64,000 nucleotides of DNA from Anaerolineae bacterium (GTDB taxonomy: Bacteria > Chloroflexota > Anaerolineae > Aggregatilineales > Phototrophicaceae), in NCBI GenBank assembly GCA_022820665.1, contig JAJEFB010000022.1, forward strand, positions 1 to 64,000, written 5' to 3'. The translations under genes were made by a program, and so were the position numbers. Shown here one piece after another: positions 18,777-27,145 of this stretch (position 1 is its first letter; each line of letters opens with the position of its first letter). The notes under the pieces are model-generated. The model was not told the origin of the DNA and ran no database searches. It saw nothing but the letters and a program-made list of their open reading frames with translations.

Positions 18777-19640
18777 ATGAACCCGGAAAAGACCGGTCCG
18801 ATCCTGGATCGGCTAAAGATAAACACGGATCTGGCGACGCGTATTTTGACCGGTTTCATTCGCGACAGCATCACAAAAGCCGGGATGTCACGGGCCGTGA
18901 TTGGACTGTCCGGAGGGATTGATTCGGCGCTGTCCGCATATCTGTCCGCCGAGGCATTGGGCGCGGACAATGTTTTGGCTTTGCGCATGCCATACAAGAC
19001 CTCTTCAGCCAGCAGCATGAACGATGCTGAGGCGGTCATCGAAGACTTGGGATTGCCGCATCAGACCCTTCCAATTACCGCTATGGCCGATCCCTTGATT
19101 GAGCGGTTCGAGGATATGAGTAAGCTGCGGCGGGGCAACATCATGGCTCGGTTGCGCATGATCACGCTCTATGATCAGTCCGTGGCTTGGGGCGGTTTGG
19201 TGATGGGCACCAGCAACAAGACGGAATTCCTGCTGGGATACAGCACGATCTACGGCGACAGCGGCGTGGCTTTGCATCCGATCGCGGATCTATACAAGTA
19301 TCAAGTGCGGCAACTCGCGCGCTATCTGGGCGTGCCGCAATCAATCATTGACAAGCCGCCCACTGCTGATCTCTGGGCGGGGCAGACCGATGAGGATGAA
19401 CTCGGCTTCACCTACGACGAAGCCGATCAAGTGCTGATGCTTCTGGTTGACGAGCGCTTCACGGTGGAAGAGGTGGCCGCGGAAGGCTTCGATAGCGAAT
19501 TTGTCGACCGCATTTGGGAACGGGTCAAAGCCAACCACTACAAGCGGACTATGCCCAATATCGCTAAACTGTCCAAGCGCAGCATCGGGCATGACTTCCT
19601 GTATCTGCGCGACTACACCGGGCGCGCCGGTCGCCTTTGA
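18777..19640 (+). CDS. nadE: NAD+ synthase, ammonia-dependent type
   Basis: 287 residues; the last step of NAD synthesis, converting nicotinate adenine dinucleotide to NAD with ATP and ammonia in the cytoplasm. The N-type ATP pyrophosphatase loop is GLSGGIDSALSAYLS (about 43-57). Other family motifs are LRMPYKTSS, GNIMARLRM, GTSNKTEFLLGY and PTADLWAGQTDEDELG. There is no nitrilase (glutaminase) domain, so ammonia must come from solution or a partner. GCAGGGG lies upstream of the ATG. It is convergent with the PPOX gene, with 6 bases between stops. Confidence 0.95.
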   Translation: MNPEKTGPILDRLKINTDLATRILTGFIRDSITKAGMSRAVIGLSGGIDSALSAYLSAEALGADNVLALRMPYKTSSASSMNDAEAVIEDLGLPHQTLPITAMADPLIERFEDMSKLRRGNIMARLRMITLYDQSVAWGGLVMGTSNKTEFLLGYSTIYGDSGVALHPIADLYKYQVRQLARYLGVPQSIIDKPPTADLWAGQTDEDELGFTYDEADQVLMLLVDERFTVEEVAAEGFDSEFVDRIWERVKANHYKRTMPNIAKLSKRSIGHDFLYLRDYTGRAGRL

Positions 19641-19646
19641 TTGACC

Positions 19647-20057
19647 TCACATGCCGTTGACCCTGGTGGGGCGAATCTTGTAAATCACGCGCTGTTCTTT
19701 GCCTCGGCTCTCGGGATTAAAGGAATAGTAGTCATCGTTGCCCGCGTACAAGCCCGACAGTTTATTGATATGCGCCAGCGCGGCATTGCTTTCGTCAAAT
19801 TCGACGACTTCGCCTCGGACCTCTACCCAGTGAAAAGGGTTTTGCGGATCCAGGGATAACACCGTGACTTTGGGATTGGCGCGGACGTTGCGATCTTTGC
19901 GGCGTCCGACCGCCGAATTAATCCAGATCTGGTCGCCTTCCAGGCTTACCCAGACGGGCGTCACCTGCGGCTGTCCATCGGGATTGCTCGTGGCGAAGGC
20001 GACGACGATTGGCCGCTCCAAAAGGTCTTTGAGATTGTCTGCGATCGTTACGGACAT
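19647..20057 (-). CDS. PPOX-fold flavin/F420-dependent oxidoreductase
   Basis: 136 residues of the pyridoxamine 5'-phosphate oxidase-like split barrel. Family features: FATSNPDGQPQVTPVWV (about 21-37), RRKDRNVRANPKVTVLSLDP and WVEVRGEVVE. These are typical of the PPOX class of F420-dependent or flavin-binding enzymes. The substrate is unknown. Gene order gives no pathway hint. Confidence 0.85.
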   Translation of the reverse strand: MSVTIADNLKDLLERPIVVAFATSNPDGQPQVTPVWVSLEGDQIWINSAVGRRKDRNVRANPKVTVLSLDPQNPFHWVEVRGEVVEFDESNAALAHINKLSGLYAGNDDYYSFNPESRGKEQRVIYKIRPTRVNGM

Positions 20058-20109
20058 GCGAATTAGCTCCTTCTATTGGTTGTGCTATATCGTTGACATC
20101 GACATTCGC

Positions 20110-21609
20110 TCAGACGTTGTTTGCTTCTGTGGTGTCGTCTGAAGGCGCGTCGAGATTGCTCTCGCTGATTGAATCCACATCTTGCTCGCTTCCCGCGGAC
20201 GACGTGCCGGTCTCGCTGGTGGACTGATGGTGATAGAGCAATCCACCCAGCAAAACTGTCAGATCGTGCGGAATGCGCGCTTTGAATTCGCGATAATTTT
20301 CGCCGGGCAGCATGCCGTTGAGCGAGTAAGTGAATTGTTCGGGGACGCGGCTGCCAATCTTACCTAGTTCCGGTTCCCACTGGTCGATGAGGTGCCAGGC
20401 GGCATTGCGGCATTGATATAGCTCAAAAACGATATGCGCTTCACCGGCAGCGCCTTCAAAGCGTATATCCAGCGCGATTGGCAAGCTGCGATTTTGCTTT
20501 TCGATTCGGCGCAGCGCGGCTTTGCTCATACGATTGGCGATGGGCTGCAATGCTTTGTTCAACTCTTGATTGTCCATCTCGGCGGAGCGCCCGACGATCT
20601 TGTTCAACTGCTTGACGACCTTGCGCGGCATGACCGCTTCAGTGTGACTGACGCGGCCATAGATATCGTATTGCTCACTGCGAATCGCCTTGATAATCCA
20701 CGAGCCTAAACTGTGACCCTCGGCATTGACCAAGCGCTTGATAACTACCAGGTGATTGGGCGTACATGGCGCATTGATGGCGCTATTCTGCGCGTGGTAC
20801 TGCCAACCCTGGCGGCGCCCCTGGGTCGAATCTGGATCGAAATACGCGCCCGCGGCATAGGGCGGTTGCCAGACGTCAAAGGAAGGCGAACGCCGAAAGA
20901 TCAACCGCAAAATCAGACTGACGAACCAGAGCAACACCAAGCCTAGCGCCAACACCAGGATGCCGACGAGCATCTGCGTTAGCGAAAATACGCTGTCGTT
21001 GATTTGAATGCCGCCTTCGAGAGTTTTGACGCTGATGTTTAGCAGGGGGACAACAAAGCCAAATTCCGCCCTTTCGTTGGACGAGGATGGACTGTCGACC
21101 GTAGCCGCTTCACGCGCTTCGGCAACGTTGATGCGGAATAACTGGCTATTGTCGCGGGCGATCGGACTGCCCGCCAATTCGTATTGGTCAATCCCGGCCT
21201 CGATTTTTAGAAAGACATCGCCTTCAGGAAACCGGTCCAGCGCCAACTCCGCCGAAAAGGGATAGACCTCCCCCGAAGCAAGCGGGGGCAGATCAACGCT
21301 TGTTTCGATTCGGCCGGACTCGTTGTCGGCAATCGTGATCGTCGATTCTTCAACTGCGTCGCCGCCCTGGTTGGTGATGGTGAGCGTGACAATTGCGGTC
21401 GCGCCGTCTGGCGAATAATTAACCAGGGGCGTCGTGATGGTGTAGTCGCGGGCTTCGCCTTGCGCTAATGCCACCGAGCAAAGTACGGCGACCAGGCAGC
21501 ATACAGCCGCGCGCCTCAGAAAAGGCGAATTCTTTCGCCGATGCGGAACTTGGGCGCGTAAAGGGCTATGCGCTTTGGCTGCCAGCGGCGCGGGATCATT
21601 AGACGTCAT
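20110..21609 (-). CDS. Exported membrane-anchored protein with CARDB-like domain
   Basis: 499 residues. After a basic start, a signal sequence or anchor (about 33-50, AAVCCLVAVLCSVALAQ) leads into an extracytoplasmic CARDB/Ig-like beta domain (about 55-170: ATAIVTLTITNQGGDAVEES). A second hydrophobic helix (about 215-238, VGILVLALGLVLLWFV) crosses back, so the remaining ~260 residues, with no recognised domain, should be cytoplasmic. The C-terminus is Ser/Asp/Glu-rich. It may link an outside adhesion or cell-wall domain to the cytoplasm. No specific function can be assigned. Confidence 0.65.
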   Translation of the reverse strand: MTSNDPAPLAAKAHSPLRAQVPHRRKNSPFLRRAAVCCLVAVLCSVALAQGEARDYTITTPLVNYSPDGATAIVTLTITNQGGDAVEESTITIADNESGRIETSVDLPPLASGEVYPFSAELALDRFPEGDVFLKIEAGIDQYELAGSPIARDNSQLFRINVAEAREAATVDSPSSSNERAEFGFVVPLLNISVKTLEGGIQINDSVFSLTQMLVGILVLALGLVLLWFVSLILRLIFRRSPSFDVWQPPYAAGAYFDPDSTQGRRQGWQYHAQNSAINAPCTPNHLVVIKRLVNAEGHSLGSWIIKAIRSEQYDIYGRVSHTEAVMPRKVVKQLNKIVGRSAEMDNQELNKALQPIANRMSKAALRRIEKQNRSLPIALDIRFEGAAGEAHIVFELYQCRNAAWHLIDQWEPELGKIGSRVPEQFTYSLNGMLPGENYREFKARIPHDLTVLLGGLLYHHQSTSETGTSSAGSEQDVDSISESNLDAPSDDTTEANNV

Positions 21610-21704
21610 CTGGAATTGCTTTCAAATTGCATTCGCTGCGCCAATGCCTTTGGATCGTCGCCATACTATAAACGCCTTTATATCGTTTTCCAAGACGGGA
21701 TGGC

Positions 21705-21724
21705 GGCGGGCGCTAGCGCCCGCC
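21705..21724. repeat. 20-base perfect palindrome
   Basis: GGCGGGCGCTAGCGCCCGCC reads identically on both strands. It lies between two divergently transcribed genes, about 95 bases upstream of the exported-protein start and 157 bases before the uracil-DNA glycosylase start. It could be an operator, a cruciform or a repeat; its position favours a shared regulatory site or structural element. Confidence 0.6.
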
Positions 21725-21880
21725 AACCGCAGAAAGAAATATAGGCGACCAAGTTCTTGCTTTCGCTCTGGCGCTTTTTGTCATTTTATAGAACCATCGC
21801 TTGTCAAAGCCCTATGTCGCGCCCCGATTCCTTACAATGAGGTTGCTGCAACAGTATGAGGAAAGTCGCATTTAGAGGCA

Positions 21881-22537
21881 ATGGCGAAGATGACAAGCGA
21901 GACGCAAATCGAAGCGCTAATCGACCGCCTGGCGCGTGAAGACACGGCTGCCGATGCGTTTAACGAATATGCTTATGAAATCGCGCACAACGAGATCCGG
22001 CGGCAGAATCTGCGACTGTATCTGGGGCGTATCTCGCGGCTGAAGCCAAAAACCATGCTGGTGATGGAAGCGCCGGGCTATCGTGGCTGTCGTTTGACCG
22101 GCGTGCCTGTGACCAGCCGCAAAATCCTGCTGGAAGGCGCGCCCGGGTCTGACATATTTGGCAGCGAGGCCGGCTACTGCGATGTTGATGAAACGGGTTT
22201 CGAGGATATCTACGGCGAGCAGACCGCGACTATTGTTTGGAACACACTGGCGGAGTTGAACGTGCTGCCTTTTATCTGGAATGCGTTTCCCTTTCATCCC
22301 TGCAAGCTCGGCATCCCGCGCAGCAATCGCAAGCCCAGGCGGTCGGAAACGGAAAAGGGCGGGGTATTTCTGCGCGAGGCAATGGAGATAATGCGCATTC
22401 AGCGGGTGATCGCTGTGGGGAATGTCGCTTTCGAGACGCTGGAAAAGATCGGCGTCCATTGTGACAAAGTGCGGCATCCCGCGCAGGGCGGCAAAAACGA
22501 ATTTGTAGCCGGCTTGCAGCAATTACTCAGCCGATGA
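21881..22537 (+). CDS. Uracil-DNA glycosylase superfamily protein
   Basis: 218 residues. The UDG fold is suggested by the first motif MEAPGYRGCRLTGVPVTS (about 62-79), the Asn in WNAFPFHP (about 130-137), and the C-terminal RHPAQGGKNEF, which matches the family's H-P-(S/A)-x-G leucine-loop motif. Such enzymes remove uracil from DNA, or act on other deaminated or mismatched bases. No iron-sulfur cysteine set as in families 4 and 5 is present, so the family is uncertain. Alternative ATG at 21890. It overlaps the convergent EthD-like gene by 15 bases. Confidence 0.75.
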   Translation: MAKMTSETQIEALIDRLAREDTAADAFNEYAYEIAHNEIRRQNLRLYLGRISRLKPKTMLVMEAPGYRGCRLTGVPVTSRKILLEGAPGSDIFGSEAGYCDVDETGFEDIYGEQTATIVWNTLAELNVLPFIWNAFPFHPCKLGIPRSNRKPRRSETEKGGVFLREAMEIMRIQRVIAVGNVAFETLEKIGVHCDKVRHPAQGGKNEFVAGLQQLLSR

Positions 22538-22915
22538 TTCGGCTTCGGTCTCGGTATCCAGCGCTTTTTTCGTGTCTTTCGCCGGGCTGGCGATTGGCGA
22601 AGTGCGGCCGCCTTCCTCCTCATACACATCAGCGAAGAGCAATTGTACGGCGCCCGGCGGAAGACGACTCAATTCCTTGCCGGCTTCCTGACCGATCTCT
22701 GACATCAGCGCGTCTTGCTGAGTACCCGCCGATTCAAAATAGAGCTCCAGAATCCGGTAGAACTTGGGCATGCCCTGCGGGCTGCCGGTGATATGGACCA
22801 CCTGCCGGCGCAGAACATGAGGCATCCGCTCTACTAATGCCAGAAAATCTTGATAGACGTTTTCGAAGTTTTCAGGATCCTCAGGTTGATCAAATACGAT
22901 CATGAACTTGATCAT
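22523..22915 (-). CDS. EthD-like / dimeric ferredoxin-like barrel protein
   Basis: 130 residues. MIKFMIVFDQPEDPENFENVY, followed by a histidine-bearing strand (VVHITGSPQG) and YRILELYFES, is typical of EthD-type dimeric alpha-beta barrels. These bind small aromatic or polyketide-like compounds, or act in their oxidation. The C-terminal 30 residues are charged and disordered. No catalytic assignment is possible. Confidence 0.7.
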   Translation of the reverse strand: MIKFMIVFDQPEDPENFENVYQDFLALVERMPHVLRRQVVHITGSPQGMPKFYRILELYFESAGTQQDALMSEIGQEAGKELSRLPPGAVQLLFADVYEEEGGRTSPIASPAKDTKKALDTETEAESSAE

Positions 22916-23151
22916 CGCAGGTTCTCAGTACGCTGGCTGGCTCGCAGACCATACCATAGGCGACAAAATACCGATGTTCAAGCATTGATCGGCTTTCGGC
23001 GAAGGCTGGCTCACAGGGGGCGCAATACAGCCCTTGATCTCCGCATCAGGTGGCATATCCGCGACTTCGGTGGCACAATTTGAGGGATATGACAGAATAC
23101 GATACATCAGCCGCCATCGCCGTCGGCTGACATCGCGAACAGGATCATGCC

Positions 23152-25812
23152 ATGCCAAATCTGAAGGAAATCGGACGTTTGCCGGACCCGGGCGACAATT
23201 GCGCCATCGCTGTCCGCGACCTGCCCGTGGGCGCGCGCGTCCAGCAGGGCGACGACCAATATGCGCTTTCGCACCATATTCTTGAAGGACATCGCTTCGC
23301 GGTTCGGCCTATCGGCAATGGCGAGACCCTGACCTCTTGGGGGCAACGCTTTGGCATCGCCACCCGCGATATCGCCGCTGGCGAATACGTGATCAACGAA
23401 GGCGTGCAAATTGAGTTGAATCGTCGGGAATTGGATTTCGAATTGCCGGCCGAGCCGAATTTTGACAACCATATCGCCCCTTTTGAATTTGACGAATCAT
23501 CTTTTCTACCTGCGCAGCCCCTGCCGATATATGATCATGCGCGATTCTTCGAAGGCTATCCTCGGCCAGGTGGCCGCGGGGTCGGCACGCGTAACATGAT
23601 TGCGGTGCTCGGCACGACTTCTCTGGTGGCTGGCTTCGTTCGCGCATTGGCGCAGCTCACAGCCAGTATGGCTGAGGAATACGACAATGTTGACGGGATT
23701 GTGCCGGTGGCGCATACCGAAGGGGGGCACCGCGATCCCAACAATCGCGAGCTGCTCTTGCGCACCCTGGCTGGTTTCGTCGTACATCCCAATATCGGCG
23801 CCGTAGTGGCGGTGGACTACGGTAGCGAAGCGGTCACTAATGCCGACCTGCGCCAGTATCTGCTCGACAATGACTACCCTCTGGAGCATGTGATACATGC
23901 CTTCTACTCGCTCGACAAAAGCTTTGAGGCCAACGTCGAATGGTTCAAAGACTTGCTCAAGTCCTGGTTGCCCCGGGTAAATGCTACCGGGCGAAGTTTA
24001 CAATCCTTGAGTCATCTCAAGATCGCCTTGCAGTGCGGGGGCTCGGACGCATTTTCCGGCGTGAGCGGCAATCCGCTGGCGGCTTGGGTTGCCAAGGAAG
24101 TCATTCGCTATGGCGGTTCCGCCAACCTGGCGGAAACTGACGAGCTCATCGGCGCCGAGTCTTATGTGCTGGACAAGGTCGAAAGATTGGAGACGGCGCG
24201 GGAGTTTCTATCAAAAGTGGAACGATTTAAGGAATGGGTCGGCTGGCACGGGCAAACCGCCGAGGGCAATCCATCCGGCGGCAACAAATATCGCGGACTG
24301 TACAACATATATCTCAAATCGCTGGGCGCGGCGGCCAAGCGCAATCCCGATGTGCCCTTGCATGATGTCATCGAGTATAGCCAACGGATGACGAGCGGCG
24401 GCTTCTACTTCATGGATAGCCCGGGCAACGATTTGGAAAGCATCGCCGGTCAAGTGGCTAGCGGGAGCAACATGATCTATTTTGTCACCGGCAATGGCTC
24501 GGTCACGAATTTCCCGTTTGTCCCGACTATCAAGATCGTCACGACCAGCGCGCGCCACAACCTGCTGCAATACGACATGGATGTGAACGCGGGAGAATAT
24601 CTGGACGGCACGCCGCTGGACGAACTCGGCGCGCGTACGCTTGATCTGACAATTGCTGTCGCGGGCGGGCAACGCTCCCTGGGCGAAAGAGCCGGGCATT
24701 ACCAAGTCCAGATCTGGCGTGATTGGCAGCAGACGCGCCCGGCCAATGTCACGGTGTTGGAAGATCGCGCCTATTCGGGAGAACCGCTGGGCATCGCTGC
24801 GGATGTACACGCGCCCAGCGTATCGATACCCGTTTATGAGAGCCGTGGCAAAGTCACCACCGAACAGGTCGGCATGGTGCTGCCTACGAGTCTGTGTTCC
24901 GGCCAGATCGCCCGGATAACCACCGACACGCTCAACAGGACGGATTTGGCGGATTCCGCCGGACTGTCGCGATTTGTCACGCTCGTGCACACGGAGGGTT
25001 GCGGCGGCACCGTCGTGCCCGAATACAAAGACACATTGATCAGCTATCTGCAGCATCCCAAACTGCGGCACGCGCTGCTTTTGGAACATGGCTGCGAGAT
25101 CACGCACAACAGCTATTTTCGACAGTTAATGGGGGAACGCGGCTTGGATCCGGCCGACTATGGCTGGGCAAGCATTCAGTTGGACGGCGGAATCAATTCC
25201 GTCATGCAAAAGATGATCCGCTGGTTCCAAGAGCGGATCGACGGCGACAGCGTCCCGTCGCCTAGTCCTGCTGGCATGGAGGCATTGCGGCTGGGATTGT
25301 TGTCGAATGGGACGATCAGCGACAGCGCCGCGCGTGGTCTGGCGGATTTGTGCAAAATGATCGTGGGCGGTGGCGGCGCCGTCGTCGTCTCGGACAAAGA
25401 CAGCTTGCTGGAGGGCGCATTTTTGCGCGAGCTGGGCATAAACAAGGAAACTCCCGCCACATTGGGTTACGGTCAGTTGGCAGTGAAAGCCGGCTTCCAT
25501 CTGATGGCATGCCCGCGCCAGCACTGGAGCGAGACGCTGACCGGCTTGGGCGCGGCCGGGGTTGAAGTAATGCTGGGAGTAAACGAAGGCTATCCGCTGG
25601 CGGGGCACCCGCTGGTACCTGTGCTGCAAGTGACATTTGGCGCGGGATCGGCCGACGATCTGGACGCGGTATTGCCATCTGACCGCGACTCCTCGGCGAC
25701 CTTGCTGGACTTGGTCGTAGATACCTTGCGCGGCGACCATGTACCCAAACATGAACTGACGGGCACGCACGATTTCCAGGTCACTCGTGGAATAATTGGC
25801 GTTTCGTTTTGA
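23152..25812 (+). CDS. UxaA/GarD-family dehydratase with duplicated module
   Basis: 886 residues, far longer than the ~500 of altronate or galactarate dehydratase. Residues 1-95 are a SAF domain. Next come a UxaA module with HTEGGH (188-193) and HPNIGAVVAVDYGSE, then the family's CGGSDAFSGVSGNPLA and TSGGFYFMDSPGND motifs (about 310-410). A second copy of the first module begins near 570 (VLPTSLCSGQIA), with HTEGCGG (613-619) and LLEHGCE. The first copy has lost both conserved Cys (to Gly and Ser) and the second keeps them. It probably dehydrates a sugar acid or a related hydroxyacid. It is a single-gene unit. Confidence 0.8.
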   Translation: MPNLKEIGRLPDPGDNCAIAVRDLPVGARVQQGDDQYALSHHILEGHRFAVRPIGNGETLTSWGQRFGIATRDIAAGEYVINEGVQIELNRRELDFELPAEPNFDNHIAPFEFDESSFLPAQPLPIYDHARFFEGYPRPGGRGVGTRNMIAVLGTTSLVAGFVRALAQLTASMAEEYDNVDGIVPVAHTEGGHRDPNNRELLLRTLAGFVVHPNIGAVVAVDYGSEAVTNADLRQYLLDNDYPLEHVIHAFYSLDKSFEANVEWFKDLLKSWLPRVNATGRSLQSLSHLKIALQCGGSDAFSGVSGNPLAAWVAKEVIRYGGSANLAETDELIGAESYVLDKVERLETAREFLSKVERFKEWVGWHGQTAEGNPSGGNKYRGLYNIYLKSLGAAAKRNPDVPLHDVIEYSQRMTSGGFYFMDSPGNDLESIAGQVASGSNMIYFVTGNGSVTNFPFVPTIKIVTTSARHNLLQYDMDVNAGEYLDGTPLDELGARTLDLTIAVAGGQRSLGERAGHYQVQIWRDWQQTRPANVTVLEDRAYSGEPLGIAADVHAPSVSIPVYESRGKVTTEQVGMVLPTSLCSGQIARITTDTLNRTDLADSAGLSRFVTLVHTEGCGGTVVPEYKDTLISYLQHPKLRHALLLEHGCEITHNSYFRQLMGERGLDPADYGWASIQLDGGINSVMQKMIRWFQERIDGDSVPSPSPAGMEALRLGLLSNGTISDSAARGLADLCKMIVGGGGAVVVSDKDSLLEGAFLRELGINKETPATLGYGQLAVKAGFHLMACPRQHWSETLTGLGAAGVEVMLGVNEGYPLAGHPLVPVLQVTFGAGSADDLDAVLPSDRDSSATLLDLVVDTLRGDHVPKHELTGTHDFQVTRGIIGVSF

Positions 25813-25825
25813 GCGCCGAAGGCGA

Positions 25826-26374
25826 CTAACCGCGCCGCAAAGCGAGATCGCGCCAGAAGCTCGCGATTTGCTCGATCAGTTGAGCCTCGCTGATGTACGT
25901 GGCATCGAATTCGACCACGTCGTCGGCTTCGCGTATTTTCCACTCGCGCTGCAATTCGCCGATGGCCAGCGATCGCTCGACCGAATCGTGATAGCGGGCG
26001 CCCAGCGTTAAGTGAATGCGGCGCAGAACAGAATCCAGTGACGCCACCAGGCAGACGACAACGCCGTTTCGCTGTAATTCTTCCAGGTGTCCGCTGTTGA
26101 CAAGTGTATTGCCCGAGACGCGAATCAGCGCGCGACGGTACAAGGCGACGTCATCCATGACGTCGGTTTCGATGGCTTTCAGCCGCTGTTCGCCATACTG
26201 TGAGCGAATACGGTCGATGGTATCGCCGAAGCGCTCTTCGATTCGACGTTCGACATCAATCAGCTCCATGCCAAGCTGCAGCGCCAGTTGCCGCGATATA
26301 CGGGGTCTATTTGGTTCGATGTAGCCAGTGATGATGAGGTTAAGATCGCCGTGGAGCGAGAGTTCACTTGCCAT
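25826..26374 (-). CDS. Shikimate kinase-like protein lacking a P-loop lysine
   Basis: 182 residues aligned to shikimate kinase: a beta strand LNLIITGYIEPNRPRIS, then QLALQLGMELIDVERRIEERFGD (compare the family's D-x-D ... IE...G) and YGEQRLKAIETDV, then the usual lid-like arginines. The Walker A G-x4-G-K-(S/T) is replaced by GYIEPNRPRIS, with no Lys in place, so ATP hydrolysis is doubtful. It overlaps the HAD gene by 11 bases and is the last gene of a three-gene operon. Possibly a ligand-binding pseudokinase. Not AroK in function. Confidence 0.6.
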   Translation of the reverse strand: MASELSLHGDLNLIITGYIEPNRPRISRQLALQLGMELIDVERRIEERFGDTIDRIRSQYGEQRLKAIETDVMDDVALYRRALIRVSGNTLVNSGHLEELQRNGVVVCLVASLDSVLRRIHLTLGARYHDSVERSLAIGELQREWKIREADDVVEFDATYISEAQLIEQIASFWRDLALRRG

Positions 26375-27140
26375 TTTGGCGCCAGTCCGGATACCAGTTG
26401 TCCAGCAGGCTCGGCAATTGAGCCAGCGACGTCACGATCTCATGAGCTTTGGCGAGATGCCTGTTGTCGCTTGCCCCTGGGTTCAGCCGGCGCACGGCGC
26501 GCATGCCGACTGCCTGCGCGCCGGCGACGTCCGCAACGGGATTGTCGCCAACAAAGACAGTTTCCTCTGCCAGCGTGCCCATTTTCTCCAAAGCATATCG
26601 GAAGATGCGGGAGTGCGGTTTGAGGTAACCGACATCGGCGGCGGAAAGCCGGCAATCGGAAAAATAGTCAATCAGGCCGTGTTCCCTCAATTCGTTGTCG
26701 CGCATCCACATCGGCAGCGACGCGTTGGTGACGATTCCGGCTCGGATTCCGTTGCTGCAGAGCAATTCAAGCGCGGGCGGCACGTCCGGATAAACGACCG
26801 TCCCGGGCACGGCGCTCCAGTTATAGGCTGAAAGGACTTCATTTAGGCAGGAAGCTGCTTCGTCAACGCCCATGTCGATCAAGGTTGACAGCAGGATCTC
26901 CGGCATGACCGGGGCGCGCAGATTCACGCGCGCGGCGGACCAAGCGTCCCGCGTTCGCTCCGTGTAGGTATCGACGAGGCGATCAAGATCGGTCAAATCG
27001 TGCTTCGTATGGGCATTTACGAAAGACAGGACGCGGGATAGCCGCCGCGCCTCGAGTTCCCGCCAGCCCAGCGTAACGCCGCTCCAATCAATCAAGGTAT
27101 CGTCGAAGTCGAAAAGAACGGCTCGTAACTGACGGGACAT
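26364..27140 (-). CDS. HAD-family hydrolase
   Basis: 258 residues. Motif I is FDFDDTLIDWSG (about 10-21, nucleophile Asp), motif II VTNASLPMWMR, motif III a Lys in YLKPHSRIFR and motif IV VFVGDNPVADVAGAQ. This is the classic phosphatase set of the HAD superfamily with a helical cap between motifs I and II. It likely dephosphorylates a small metabolite. It lies 5 bases after the epimerase gene and overlaps the kinase-like gene, so all three are one operon. The specific substrate is unknown. Confidence 0.9.
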   Translation of the reverse strand: MSRQLRAVLFDFDDTLIDWSGVTLGWRELEARRLSRVLSFVNAHTKHDLTDLDRLVDTYTERTRDAWSAARVNLRAPVMPEILLSTLIDMGVDEAASCLNEVLSAYNWSAVPGTVVYPDVPPALELLCSNGIRAGIVTNASLPMWMRDNELREHGLIDYFSDCRLSAADVGYLKPHSRIFRYALEKMGTLAEETVFVGDNPVADVAGAQAVGMRAVRRLNPGASDNRHLAKAHEIVTSLAQLPSLLDNWYPDWRQNGK

Positions 27141-27145
27141 TTTGC

